From NCBI GenBank assembly GCA_944390795.1, contig CALXRI010000012.1, positions 1-64,000 of the forward strand: DNA of 64,000 nucleotides, read 5' to 3'. The notes under the pieces were generated by a model. The model was not told the origin of the DNA, searched no databases, and was given only the letters and a program-made list of their open reading frames with translations. Shown in pieces: positions 23,553 through 32,727 of the stretch; within the stretch, counting starts at the first letter, position 1; each line of letters begins with the position of its first letter. This stretch comes from an uncultured Victivallales bacterium (GTDB lineage: Bacteria; Verrucomicrobiota; Lentisphaeria; Victivallales; UBA1829). The translations under genes and the position numbers were made by a program.

Positions 23553-25742
23553 ATGAATATCTGCGATTTACCGATGGGAAGCGCGCCGGAACCGGTTCGT
23601 TTCGAGCATTTTCCGACCCGATGGCAGGCCTTTCTCTGGCGGAACTGGGAATACGCCCCCGCCGAACGGCTCGCCGAAGTGCTTCAATGCGGGACACGGG
23701 AACTTGCGGAGGCGGCTTCGGCGCTGGGACTTCCTCCGCAGCGGGAACCGAATCCGGAATGGCTGCGCTCCGGCTATCTCACCGTCATCCGGATGAACTG
23801 GCACATTCTGAACCACCGGCAGCTCCTTCAACTCCTGAACTGGACGCCGGAACAGCTGGCCTACACCCTCAAGGAGGAAGATTTTTTCTGGGCAAAGCTG
23901 GGATCGCTCAAACCGGATTGCGGGGAACTGCGCTTCGAGCCGCTGACGCCGGAGCAGGAACGGGCAACCGCGCTCTTCCGGGAACGGGTCCGCAGACATA
24001 TTCCGGCAGAATCGGACATGGAATATCTCGAACAGCCGTTCGCCTTCGCGGAGAAATACCAGGCACGGCCCTTTTCCGGCGGCGCGGAAAAATTCGAGCT
24101 CAACTTCATTCATTCCTATGCCGCCAGCTGCGGGGATATCTTCATTGACATCGAAAATCATGATCCCATTCCGGAAAATCTGCTGGCACAGTATGCCTCG
24201 ATGGGAATCCGGGGCATCTGGATGCACGCGATTCTGTATCTGCTGCATCCCGTCAAGGGATCGGAGGAATTTTCCGCGGGATATGAAACACGTCTCCGCA
24301 ATCTGGCAACTCTCACGGAACGCTGCGAGAAATACGGCGTCGGCATTTATCTGTATCTGAACGAACCGCGCGGGATGCCCTACGCCTTTTATGAAAAGAA
24401 TCCGGACTGGGCCGGAATCGACGTGCCGAAAAACAACATGCGCACGAACTGCACCAGCCGCGGAAAACCGCTGGAGTGGCTGGAGGAGGCATGCGCGGCC
24501 CTCTTCCGGGCGGTCCCGAAACTCGCTGGCGCCTTTATGATTACGATGTCCGAAAATCCTACTCACTGCAATTATGCCTTCGCCGGAAATACATGTCCGC
24601 GCTGCAGGGACCGCGATCCTGCCGATCTGATCGCGGAGGTGGTCGCCGCCGCCGAGCGGGGGATTCACTCCTCCGCGCCGGAGGCAAAACTCCTGGTCTC
24701 CGACTGGGCATGGCGCACGCTGAGGGACGGAAAAAGCAATGCCGAATTCAAAAAGAAGGTCATTGATCGTCTTCCGCGGAATGTCTGGATCATGAGCGTC
24801 AGCGAATGGGGGAAAACAACCTGTGCCGGAGGAATCAGAGGCAGTGTGGTGGATTATTCCATTTCGCAGGTCGGGCCGAGCGCCGAAGCCGTTGCAGTCT
24901 GGCGTCATGCAAAATCGCGCGGGCTCAAAACCGTGGCGAAAATCCAGATGAACAACTCCTGGGAGCTTTCCGCGCTCCCGTATCTGCCGGTTCCCTATCT
25001 TCTGCAGGAACATCTGGACAATCTTTCCAGGGAAGGAGTGGACGGCCTGATGCTCAGCTGGACGCTGGGCGGCTATCCGGGGGGCAATCTGGAACTGCTT
25101 TACAAGAATGTCGAAGAGCTCGCGACGGACAAATTCAGCGTGAACGTCGCAGGAAAAATCTGCGAGGTCTGGCACCTCTTCAGCGACGCCTTCCGCGAGT
25201 TCCCGTTCAACTGCCAGACCATCTACACGGCTCCGATGAACTACGGCTCCCTGAATCTTCTGTATCCGCGCGCAACGGGTTACCAGGCGACCATGATCGG
25301 CTTCCCCTACGACGACCTCGCCACATGGAGAAGCATTTACCCGGAGGACGTTTTCGAGGATCAGTTCCGGAAAGTGACCGAAGGCTGGAAGAACGGTCTT
25401 GATCTTCTGGATGCAGTCCGGGACATGCTGCAGCCGTCGGACCGGACGCCTTACGAAGAGCTCCGCGTCATTGCGGAGGCAGCATACTGTCACCTGCAAA
25501 GCACATATCTGCAGATCCGGTTTGTCCGGCAGCGCAATGCGGGAGACAAAACGGCAATGGCGGCGACCGTCCGCGAGGAGCTCGCCATGGTCCACAAGCT
25601 CCATGAACTGGCGCGGCGCGACTCCCGGATCGGATTCGAGGCAAGCAACCACTATTACTATTCGCTCAACGCTCTGGTTGAAAAAATGGTCAACTGCGAA
25701 GATATCCTGGACCGTCTTGCAACCCGGGCAGGGATGCCATGA
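23553..25742 (+). CDS. Uncharacterised TIM-barrel, glycoside-hydrolase-like protein
   Basis: A 729-residue cytosolic protein (no signal peptide). I do not recognise a named family. The middle looks like a glycosidase TIM barrel: GIRGIWMHAILYLLHPVKG, YGVGIYLYLNEPRG, then FMITMSENPTH and a CPRC pair in GNTCPRCRDRD that recalls DUF4838-type proteins. The C-terminal part is helical and ends with IGFEASNHYYYSLNALVEK, reminiscent of the helical tails of alpha-glucuronidase-like enzymes. Acidic residues in LNEPRG and TMSENP are candidate catalytic groups. The ATG at 23553 follows AAGGATGG. It lies 77 bases after the exported ADH-like gene and may be cotranscribed with it. Confidence 0.6.
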   Translation: MNICDLPMGSAPEPVRFEHFPTRWQAFLWRNWEYAPAERLAEVLQCGTRELAEAASALGLPPQREPNPEWLRSGYLTVIRMNWHILNHRQLLQLLNWTPEQLAYTLKEEDFFWAKLGSLKPDCGELRFEPLTPEQERATALFRERVRRHIPAESDMEYLEQPFAFAEKYQARPFSGGAEKFELNFIHSYAASCGDIFIDIENHDPIPENLLAQYASMGIRGIWMHAILYLLHPVKGSEEFSAGYETRLRNLATLTERCEKYGVGIYLYLNEPRGMPYAFYEKNPDWAGIDVPKNNMRTNCTSRGKPLEWLEEACAALFRAVPKLAGAFMITMSENPTHCNYAFAGNTCPRCRDRDPADLIAEVVAAAERGIHSSAPEAKLLVSDWAWRTLRDGKSNAEFKKKVIDRLPRNVWIMSVSEWGKTTCAGGIRGSVVDYSISQVGPSAEAVAVWRHAKSRGLKTVAKIQMNNSWELSALPYLPVPYLLQEHLDNLSREGVDGLMLSWTLGGYPGGNLELLYKNVEELATDKFSVNVAGKICEVWHLFSDAFREFPFNCQTIYTAPMNYGSLNLLYPRATGYQATMIGFPYDDLATWRSIYPEDVFEDQFRKVTEGWKNGLDLLDAVRDMLQPSDRTPYEELRVIAEAAYCHLQSTYLQIRFVRQRNAGDKTAMAATVREELAMVHKLHELARRDSRIGFEASNHYYYSLNALVEKMVNCEDILDRLATRAGMP

Positions 25743-25770
25743 AGAGAAGACGGAATCATTTCCGCGGGGG

Positions 25771-26544
25771 TCACTCCAGGCGCCTGCGGTTCCGGCGCGT
25801 CTCCTCATCCAGAAGCCGCTCCATGATGCGGGAAGCATCCTCGATCATCTGTTCGTCCGGCATTTTCAGTTCCGCAGACTGCGGGGTCTGAAACATGTGT
25901 CTGATCCGATGAAGAAGCGGAGCGCGGCGGCGGGCGAGTTCGTCCAGTTCCCGGCGGACCGTCCGGAGCCGCTGAGCGGGAATGCGCCGCGATCCCAGTA
26001 TCAGGGCGGCGTTGTAATGGACACGCGCCTTTCCATACTCCCTGATCTGCACGAGGGAACGCGCCAGCCAGACACGGTAGAGAACATTCGACGGCGCCAT
26101 GCGGACAAGCGCACCGAACAGTTTTGCGGACTGTCCGTAGCGTCTTCCCGCATAAAGATTCTTCGCCTCGCGGCAGGTCATGAACACAAGCGTCTTCTCC
26201 AGATCGAGAAACAGAGTCGTAAGACGCGTATCCTTCGGCGGGTCGTTGCCGACAATCAGTTCCTCCAGCGTATCGTCGGCATCCGTGTCCATGATCGAAA
26301 CGCCGGACCACTGCACAGAAGGCCCGGACGTGCGGGAAATCAGAATCGTTTCATCATAGGCACGGCGCTTGCCCGGATCGGAAAGCGTATCGAACATCAT
26401 GACAAGACGCTTGAACTCCTCGGCTTTTTCCGGCGCATTGCCGAAAAGATCGGGATGGCATTCCTTGGCTCGCCGGTAATAGGCTTTCCGGATTGCGGCG
26501 AAATCGCAGTCCGGCGCAATGCCGAGCTGTTCGTAGTAGTTCAT
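25771..26544 (-). CDS. J-domain (DnaJ-like) protein with TPR-like C-terminus
   Basis: A 257-residue protein. Residues 3-65 are a J domain: YYEQLGIAPDCDFAAIRKAY, HPD at 30-32, and DTLSDPGKRRAYDE, so it should stimulate an Hsp70 ATPase. It lacks the Gly/Phe and zinc-finger regions of DnaJ. The C-terminal half has TPR-like helices (AGRRYGQSAKLFGALVRMAP, then REYGKARVHYNAAL), suited to binding a partner or client. Its ATG overlaps the stop of the upstream Nif11-like gene by four bases (ATGA), so the two proteins are made together and may work together. Confidence 0.85.
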   Translation of the reverse strand: MNYYEQLGIAPDCDFAAIRKAYYRRAKECHPDLFGNAPEKAEEFKRLVMMFDTLSDPGKRRAYDETILISRTSGPSVQWSGVSIMDTDADDTLEELIVGNDPPKDTRLTTLFLDLEKTLVFMTCREAKNLYAGRRYGQSAKLFGALVRMAPSNVLYRVWLARSLVQIREYGKARVHYNAALILGSRRIPAQRLRTVRRELDELARRRAPLLHRIRHMFQTPQSAELKMPDEQMIEDASRIMERLLDEETRRNRRRLE

Positions 26545-26756
26545 CGGCTCCCCGACACTTCCTCCCCGTGCTCATAAAGATAGGCGACAAGATCCTGTTC
26601 GGCAAAGAGGAAGCCGCGCTCGCGCGCCAGAAGCAGGAACGCTTCGATCACCTTCTCCTGATCCGCATATTTCGTCTGAAGGGCAAGCGCCTCTTTTTCC
26701 AGATCCGCGTCGCGCTTCAGTTCCGCATAAAACCGTTTCACATTCTCCACACTCAT
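26541..26756 (-). CDS. Nif11-like domain small protein
   Basis: A 71-residue protein starting MSVENVKRFYAELKRDADLE, which matches the Nif11 domain pattern, with EAFLLLARERGFLFAEQDL as its second half. Nif11 domains occur in proteins of unknown role near nitrogenase genes and as leader regions of some ribosomal peptide natural products. There is no double-glycine cleavage site or cysteine-rich core peptide here, and no modification enzyme nearby, so a classical RiPP precursor is unlikely. The ATG at 26756 follows GGAAG. The stop overlaps the start of the J-domain gene. Confidence 0.7.
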   Translation of the reverse strand: MSVENVKRFYAELKRDADLEKEALALQTKYADQEKVIEAFLLLARERGFLFAEQDLVAYLYEHGEEVSGSR

Positions 26757-27074
26757 ACTTCCGCCCCTCTCCTCTGCCGTCTGTTTTTTCTCACAATAAC
26801 GCAAACTTCCGCAATTTCAACACACGGAGCGCGCAATCCCCGGAAAAAAAGAGAAGCGCCCGTTTTCACAGGGCGTTCCACAGTCATTCACCGAACGGAG
26901 GACACAGGCGCGCAGAAACAGGTTTTTCATGGAAAAACGAATGGATCAAGAGGAACAGATGCGGAAAAAACATGTCCTGTGAAAGAGAAATCTTTTTTGC
27001 GTTCCCTGCTTGAACTATCGGGGAGGCGGAGATATCTTATAACGACTCTTCAATAACAAATGGAGGTTAATGTG
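26757..27074. other. 318-base divergent intergenic region with hairpins
   Basis: No gene is convincing here. On the minus strand CGCCC and GGGCG (about 26857-26877) form a stem followed by CTTCTCTTTTTTT, a terminator-like element upstream of the Nif11 gene. Plus-strand arms CACAGG (26903-26908) and CCTGTG (26976-26981) enclose GTTTTTC-ATG-GAAAAAC. Either an attenuator or a small RNA could explain these. The META lipoprotein promoter should lie near 27030. Confidence 0.35.
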
Positions 27075-27701
27075 ATGAAGAATGTACATTCCCTGGCCGC
27101 GGCGCTGAACGCGGGTGTTCTTTCCGCAGCCCTTGCAATGCTGGCAGGCGGATGCTCCTGCGGCACCTCGGTCTTCGGGGGATCCGCCGCTCCGGCCTGT
27201 CCGGCCCCGGAAAAGGAAATGCAGCAGGCTGTTCCGAAATCAACCGCCGCGATAAAGAATGCAGTCAGCACAACAGCGGAAAAGACCGCCTCGAAAGTTC
27301 CGGAGAAGAAGAAAGCGGAATCTCAGACTGTGGATATCGCTCCGACAATCTCCACAGTCTGGACCCTGGAACTGGATTCCCTGGAAGGCATAAAGAAATC
27401 CTGGACGGAACCGGACAGGAACATCACCCTGATCTATGATCCCGAGAAAAAACAGATTGCCGGCTGCTCCGGTGTCAACCGTTATTTCGGACCCGTCACG
27501 ATCAATCAGCAGAAGAAGACTTTCAAAGCGGGCGCACTCGGAGTCACAAAAATGGCCGGTCCCGGAATGGACTATGAGAACCTGTATCTGAATCTTCTTT
27601 CCAAAGTGGATTCCTATGCCATCAAAGACGGCAAGCTGATGCTGAAATCAGGATCGGACACCGTTGCGGTGTTTACGACGGGAGTCAAGGAAACCAGATA
27701 A
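27075..27701 (+). CDS. META domain-containing lipoprotein
   Basis: A 208-residue predicted lipoprotein: the signal peptide ends in LAGGC with the lipidated cysteine at residue 27. A low-complexity Ala/Lys/Thr-rich linker (about residues 45-90) leads to a META domain (HslJ-like), seen as QIAGCSGVNRYFGPVTI, GALGVTKMAGPGMDYE and LLSKVDSYAIKDGKLML. META proteins are small envelope proteins linked to stress or motility; no biochemical activity is established. The ATG at 27075 is 8 bases after GGAGG. A strong terminator follows. Confidence 0.88.
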   Translation: MKNVHSLAAALNAGVLSAALAMLAGGCSCGTSVFGGSAAPACPAPEKEMQQAVPKSTAAIKNAVSTTAEKTASKVPEKKKAESQTVDIAPTISTVWTLELDSLEGIKKSWTEPDRNITLIYDPEKKQIAGCSGVNRYFGPVTINQQKKTFKAGALGVTKMAGPGMDYENLYLNLLSKVDSYAIKDGKLMLKSGSDTVAVFTTGVKETR

Positions 27702-27748
27702 GGAATTCAGCCGTCCAGTCCGCGCCGCAATCCGGCACGGAACGATTC

Positions 27749-27790
27749 AAGGTTTTTCCCGGAAGCGGATTCCTGGAAAAACCTTTTTTT
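27749..27790 (+). terminator. Intrinsic terminator after the META lipoprotein gene
   Basis: AAGGTTTTTCC and GGAAAAACCTT pair across an inner GGAA/TTCC stem, followed by a run of T. A long, nearly perfect hairpin. Confidence 0.8.
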
Positions 27791-27836
27791 CAGGGGACGG
27801 TTCAATGACACAGGGCGAAAGCGGAACAGATATTCC

Positions 27837-29837
27837 TCAGGCGCGCCCTGCGTTTCCCTTCAGAATGCAGACGCCGTAAGGAGGGAGGGCGATCCTTGTC
27901 CCGTGCCGTTCCCCGAGAAGCGTTTCCGCATCCGCGGCGGCATAGTCGAATTCCAGACTCCGTCCGTGCCGGTTGATCAGGAACGTGACGGTTCCGCGTT
28001 TGAGAATCTCCACATCCCCGGGGATATCCGGCAGCACAAGCCCGGCCGCATCCGCGGCATGGCGGAGAATCCGCAGGAAAGAAGCGGAATCGATTTCAAA
28101 CGCATTGATATGAATCGCTCTGCCCTTTCCGTATTTTTTCTCCGTCACGGCGGGACATCCGGCAAGATCGGAGTTTTCAAATGCCGCCAGAATTTCCGCA
28201 TCCGCGACTTCCGCATCCAGCAGGGTTCCCGCGGCGAATCCGCGGAAAGTCCCGCCGTCCAGGAGTCCGGCAAAGGCAACGTGTTTCTCCGGATCCGGCG
28301 TCTCGCCCTCTCCGGGAAGCCGCGAAGCGCTGGGAATTTCATCCTCCAGCGCAATCCCGAAAAGATCGGAAAGATGCTCCGGACACCTTCCGGTCAGGAA
28401 CTTGGCATTGGCATCCTGGGTGCCGGTCCGGCCGGAGGCAATGAGAATGCCGCCGTTCGCGACAAAGGCCTTCAGACGTTCCGCCACTTCCGGGGAAATA
28501 TGCAGAAGCGAAGGCATCAGAATGATTTTGAATGAATCGAACGATTCCTTCGGCGAGATCACATTCGATGAGATGTGAAGCTTCGAACAGGCTTCATGCG
28601 TTTTTACGGCGGCATTCTCGTAATCCTGCCAGAGACGCCAGAAACCGCAGGAATACCCCCAGAGGTTCTCATGATCGTAAAGAATGCCCGCCTCCGCCCG
28701 CGGCAGGGGAAGCGGACCGGTCGCGGCTGTGACGCGGTCAAGTTCGGTGATCCAGTTTTTCAGCTGATGATAGCGCCGGCGGGGTTTTCCGTTGTGACCG
28801 ACGATGCCGACCAGCGTTTTTTCAAATCCGCCGGGCGCGCTCCTCCACCAGAAAATGGAAATCAGTTCCGCGCCGTGCGCGATGAAACTCCAGTAGTGGG
28901 AGCTCAGACGCCGGCTGTGCGGAACGCCGGAAATCAGATGTCCCCCCACCCCTGTTTCCAGAACCCAGAACGGCACGCCGGGTTTCATTCCGGCGTAACG
29001 ATCGGCCGGATAGGACAGCGACTTGTCTTCCTCCGAAGTCGGATAGCAGTCCAGACCGGCACGGTCCACCAGCGCGTACAGCGCATGGCAGTCCGCGCTT
29101 CCCGACGCATTGTTGGCGGCAATCGGAAGTCCGGGAAAATGCCTCCGCAGAATTTCGGCCTGAAACTGCAGATAGGCGCACTTCTGCGCGCTGTGGAAGC
29201 GGATGCTGTCCAGCACATGCGCGGAATTCTCCCGGAGTTCCATGTTCCCCGGCTCGATTTCATCCCAGGAGGAATAATCCTGGCTCCAGAATCCGTTCCA
29301 CCAGGCGCGGTTGAGTTCTTCGAGCGTCCCGTAGCGCTCCTCCAGCCATTTGCGGAACTCTTTCCGGCAGTGGCCGCAGTGGCAGAGACCGAAGACGGTA
29401 TGTCCGATTTCGTTGTCGATCTGGAATCCGGCCAGATTCGTACACTCCTGCAATGCATCGGCCAGTTTTTCCACCAGGCGTCCCAGGTATTTCCGATAGA
29501 CGGGCGAGGCGTAGCAGGTGTGCTGACGGACGCCGAAATGAGCGGAAGTGCCGTCCGGTTTCCGGATCAGGACCTCGGGATGCCTGCGGACCAGCCATGC
29601 GGGAGCCGCCGCGCCGGGCGTGCAGAAGATGACGCGGATTCCATATCGCTCGAAAATACGGATGGCCGCAATCATGTGATCGAATTGAAATTTTCCGTCC
29701 TCCGGCTCCAGTCTCGACCATGCGAACTCTCCGATGCGGACGAAACGCAGTCCCGCGTCGCGCATCAGGCTCGCATCGTATTCCACACGGTCCAGACTCC
29801 ATTGCTCCGGATAATAAGCGGATCCGATTGCAATCAT
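27837..29837 (-). CDS. Beta-galactosidase-like glycoside hydrolase family 42
   Basis: A 666-residue GH42 enzyme, typical length. The N-terminus GSAYYPEQW and GEFAWSRLEP are diagnostic. The acid/base is E143 in QIDNEIGH and the nucleophile E294 in VLETGVGG. Cysteines around CHCGHC (151-157) resemble the zinc-binding cluster of many GH42 proteins. No signal peptide is present, so it hydrolyses imported beta-galactosides in the cytoplasm. It is downstream of the DUF4838 gene on the same strand (68-base gap) and likely belongs to the same operon. Confidence 0.92.
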   Translation of the reverse strand: MIAIGSAYYPEQWSLDRVEYDASLMRDAGLRFVRIGEFAWSRLEPEDGKFQFDHMIAAIRIFERYGIRVIFCTPGAAAPAWLVRRHPEVLIRKPDGTSAHFGVRQHTCYASPVYRKYLGRLVEKLADALQECTNLAGFQIDNEIGHTVFGLCHCGHCRKEFRKWLEERYGTLEELNRAWWNGFWSQDYSSWDEIEPGNMELRENSAHVLDSIRFHSAQKCAYLQFQAEILRRHFPGLPIAANNASGSADCHALYALVDRAGLDCYPTSEEDKSLSYPADRYAGMKPGVPFWVLETGVGGHLISGVPHSRRLSSHYWSFIAHGAELISIFWWRSAPGGFEKTLVGIVGHNGKPRRRYHQLKNWITELDRVTAATGPLPLPRAEAGILYDHENLWGYSCGFWRLWQDYENAAVKTHEACSKLHISSNVISPKESFDSFKIILMPSLLHISPEVAERLKAFVANGGILIASGRTGTQDANAKFLTGRCPEHLSDLFGIALEDEIPSASRLPGEGETPDPEKHVAFAGLLDGGTFRGFAAGTLLDAEVADAEILAAFENSDLAGCPAVTEKKYGKGRAIHINAFEIDSASFLRILRHAADAAGLVLPDIPGDVEILKRGTVTFLINRHGRSLEFDYAAADAETLLGERHGTRIALPPYGVCILKGNAGRA

Positions 29838-29905
29838 GAAGAAAAACCCCCTGTCTCAAATTGAAATTTCAAAGTGAAGAAAAATCACCGCCGCATGCTC
29901 CGGAT

Positions 29906-32698
29906 TCACTTCTCCGGCACGGGAGAAAGCGTCCCGGAGACATAATCCACGACAACATCCTCTCCTGCCACATAGAAATACCCCTGCTCGAAAGGACCGA
30001 TTTCAACGGTAAACGGCACGCGGACAAATTCCGCCGACTGCGGCGCCGTTTTCAGAACATCCCGGCGGATTTCATGCCCGAACGGTTTCCGGTTTCCGGG
30101 TTCGCGGGAACATCCGCTGAGCCAGATTTCCGCTTTTCCGGAAAGTCTGATCTCGCCGGAAAATCTCTGTTTTCCGGGCTTCTGTCCGAAATTCAGCCAT
30201 TGGAGCAGATAACCGTTCCGGATCCGGACGCGGTTTCCCTTGTTTTCCCCGGGAATCATGGCAACGCCCGATCCGCCCCATCCCTTCGGGAAACGCTCCG
30301 AAAGCACGCCTTTGTCATTCGGATTCTTCGGAACGCTCTCGGAAAAATCCCCGTTTGTGAAAACATTCGTCCCGGGAAAGACCCGGCGGAATGCGATCTG
30401 GTCATGCGGCTGCGTCGCGTCCAGAGATGCCCAGGCGGAGTTTTTCGGAGGCTGAAGATTCGTCATGGTCCGGTAGAAATGCATCTGCCATGCCTGCCCG
30501 GGCAGAATCCGCGCACCGAGCGTTTCCGCCGGAATCCGGATCTCAAGCGAGTAACTGTCTTTTCCGACCGAGGTCTTCACCTCCGCTCCGGAACGGAACG
30601 AGGCATCGCGCATTCTCGCCTGATACATGGTTCCGATGCTGTTGACGATCCAGTGAAAGTAGTCGCCGCCGGGAGGCGCGATGAAAATCTCGACGGAATC
30701 GTCGGTCCAGACGGGATCGCCGGGGTTCTTCGCATCCGCCTTGACTTTGCTCCAGGCATGTTCCGTCATGGCTTCGATCCCGATGTACCAGTTGTTCTCG
30801 TCATAAAGCACCTTGACACGGGTTTCCTCGGCAGGCTCGGTCTTGTTTTCCCCGAGAAATCCCGGAACAAGCGGCGCCTTGCGCCAGGCGTCCTCGTTCA
30901 GACGGCCGTCAATCCGGATTTCCCCGGTTCTTGCGGCTACGGGAATATAATTCTGGCCCGACAGCGCCGTCCTTACTTTTTCCGCGGCTTTTTTCCAATG
31001 CAGATTCAGGTTGTCCTCGTCGATCGCAATCCGTTTCAGAAGGATTTTGTCGTCGCCCGCCAGCCTGCGCGCTTCAGCAAGGGAGGCGCGGAGACGCTTT
31101 TCCGCCTCGGGAGAACTCAGGCAGTAGCCGATCCGGTTCGGGCCGCCGTACAGCGCATGTCCGGGGGCGCTCTCCCAGAGTTCGCGCCGGAATTTCTGAT
31201 ACTGTTTCATGGGAGCGGAAGCTTTGCCGTAATACATCGTGAAAAGCTCGTCCATGAGCTTTTCAACATTCTGATCGGCATCCCAGAGCAGCTTGGAGGC
31301 AACGTAGTAGAAGGTCCAGTTCGTGTAAAGGTAATGCACATCGGCATAAGTGCAGTCTTCGATCCAGGTGTCGAGTTTCACCTTCTTGTAGAACTTCGCA
31401 TCTTCGGCGAACACATATTCAAAGGGGGCGTAAGGCGAGCGCGCGGAACAGTAGTAGTCGAAAATCCCGATTTTCGGATACAGTTTGCGCCACGCTTCAA
31501 ATTCCTCGTAAAAACGCCTGTTGCAGTCGCTGTCCTTTCCGGCAAAGGGATGAACATAGCAGCGCTGATGCGGGCAGTAGGTCGCGCCGAGACGCCTGTC
31601 GTAATGAATCGTCTTGTCCGATGGGATGGAGCGGAACTGGGAATACATGTCCACGCTGAGATCGGCATCTGGCACCCGGCGGTAGACCTCCCGGGCGATT
31701 TCCGAGGAGAATCTGTGCGCCAGGTCCGGAATGGAGAATTTTCCGTTGACCGTCCCCATCGCGACACAGCCGGGGCACATGCACCAGCCGTCCGTGGAAT
31801 CATGGTAACTGATCGAATAGCGGCCGCCGTACCGGGCCATTTCCGCGACATAGTCGGCAACCATCCGCTTGACGCGGGGATTGGAAAGACAGCGCTGGGA
31901 CCGCTCTTCGCAGACCCATTTCCCGTTTTTGAACTGGAACAGTTCCGGGTCCGTCTTGAAGAGACGGCGCGGAACCGCCTGCTCGAACGTCAGGTGCCCG
32001 CCTCCGGAAGGAAGCGCGTTTCCGCCTTCATAGCGGGCAAGGTCCTCGCGGCTCCGGTCCGGATACTGGAACCAGGCGCCGTGATGCATCTTGTTCCGCC
32101 GCATCCAGAGCTCCACTTCCTCCATGCTCCATGGTTTTGCGGCGTCCTTCCAGGTGGAGATGATCCTGTGCCGCACATCCGGCTCTTCGAAGAGGTCGAT
32201 CTCCGGAAGCGTCACATCCGCCTTCCGCGGCACGACTTCTCCCTCCGGGCCGGGATGGAACCAGCGGACATTCAGATATTTCTCCAGAAAGGTGTAAGCG
32301 CCGTAGAGCGCGCCGATCGGCTTCTTTCCGGCGATGATGATGCGCGGCCCGGCCGTCCTGATGTAAAACGCCTGATCCCCGGCGGATTCCAGTTTCGCAG
32401 CCATTTCCGGCGGCATGAGCCTCCGCCCGTTCTCCAGCGTCACAACGAGAATTTCCAGAAGATCCGGGTTCTCCACCGTGCGCGTGAAAACCGCCGGATA
32501 ACAGGAACGCCGGAAGTCCACGCCCGTGATCTTCCGCAGATACGTCTGAAGTTCCAAGGCGGCATCGAATTCAGATGCGCCCGGACGCGGCATCTGCTGG
32601 ATGACGGCATTGCTTTTTCCGTTGGAAACCAGAGGATATTCCGCGGAAAGAAGAACAAATCCGAAGAGGAACGCAAATGCTGAAAACAGATGTTTCAT
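29906..32698 (-). CDS. Exported DUF4838 protein with C-terminal CBM9-like domain
   Basis: A 930-residue exported protein. A signal peptide (HLFSAFAFLFGFVLLSAEY) is followed by an alpha-glucuronidase-like N-terminal domain (DAALELQTYLRKITG, then ALYGAYTFLEKYLNVRWF) and a DUF4838 region with the CMCPGC cluster after SYHDSTDGW. From about residue 620 a CBM9-like domain begins (EIRIDGRLNEDAW, WTDDSVEIFI), ending in a further beta-rich region. DUF4838 proteins are presumed glycosidases of unknown specificity. The ATG at 32698 follows AAAGG. The gene lies between the prepilin-like gene and GH42. Confidence 0.85.
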   Translation of the reverse strand: MKHLFSAFAFLFGFVLLSAEYPLVSNGKSNAVIQQMPRPGASEFDAALELQTYLRKITGVDFRRSCYPAVFTRTVENPDLLEILVVTLENGRRLMPPEMAAKLESAGDQAFYIRTAGPRIIIAGKKPIGALYGAYTFLEKYLNVRWFHPGPEGEVVPRKADVTLPEIDLFEEPDVRHRIISTWKDAAKPWSMEEVELWMRRNKMHHGAWFQYPDRSREDLARYEGGNALPSGGGHLTFEQAVPRRLFKTDPELFQFKNGKWVCEERSQRCLSNPRVKRMVADYVAEMARYGGRYSISYHDSTDGWCMCPGCVAMGTVNGKFSIPDLAHRFSSEIAREVYRRVPDADLSVDMYSQFRSIPSDKTIHYDRRLGATYCPHQRCYVHPFAGKDSDCNRRFYEEFEAWRKLYPKIGIFDYYCSARSPYAPFEYVFAEDAKFYKKVKLDTWIEDCTYADVHYLYTNWTFYYVASKLLWDADQNVEKLMDELFTMYYGKASAPMKQYQKFRRELWESAPGHALYGGPNRIGYCLSSPEAEKRLRASLAEARRLAGDDKILLKRIAIDEDNLNLHWKKAAEKVRTALSGQNYIPVAARTGEIRIDGRLNEDAWRKAPLVPGFLGENKTEPAEETRVKVLYDENNWYIGIEAMTEHAWSKVKADAKNPGDPVWTDDSVEIFIAPPGGDYFHWIVNSIGTMYQARMRDASFRSGAEVKTSVGKDSYSLEIRIPAETLGARILPGQAWQMHFYRTMTNLQPPKNSAWASLDATQPHDQIAFRRVFPGTNVFTNGDFSESVPKNPNDKGVLSERFPKGWGGSGVAMIPGENKGNRVRIRNGYLLQWLNFGQKPGKQRFSGEIRLSGKAEIWLSGCSREPGNRKPFGHEIRRDVLKTAPQSAEFVRVPFTVEIGPFEQGYFYVAGEDVVVDYVSGTLSPVPEK

Positions 32699-32727
32699 GA
32701 AAATACCTTTCTCCGGGTGCGGCTTGA

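Noticed and set aside
26541-26756. RiPP precursor peptide
   Set aside because: No double-glycine site, core peptide or modifying enzyme nearby.
27075-27701. Lipoprotein interpreted as a cell-wall hydrolase
   Set aside because: No catalytic motif; the fold signals are those of a META domain only.
29861-32683. 940-codon open frame antisense to the DUF4838 gene
   Set aside because: Same GC-driven shadow effect; the product is a low-complexity Arg/Gly/Pro-rich sequence without domains.
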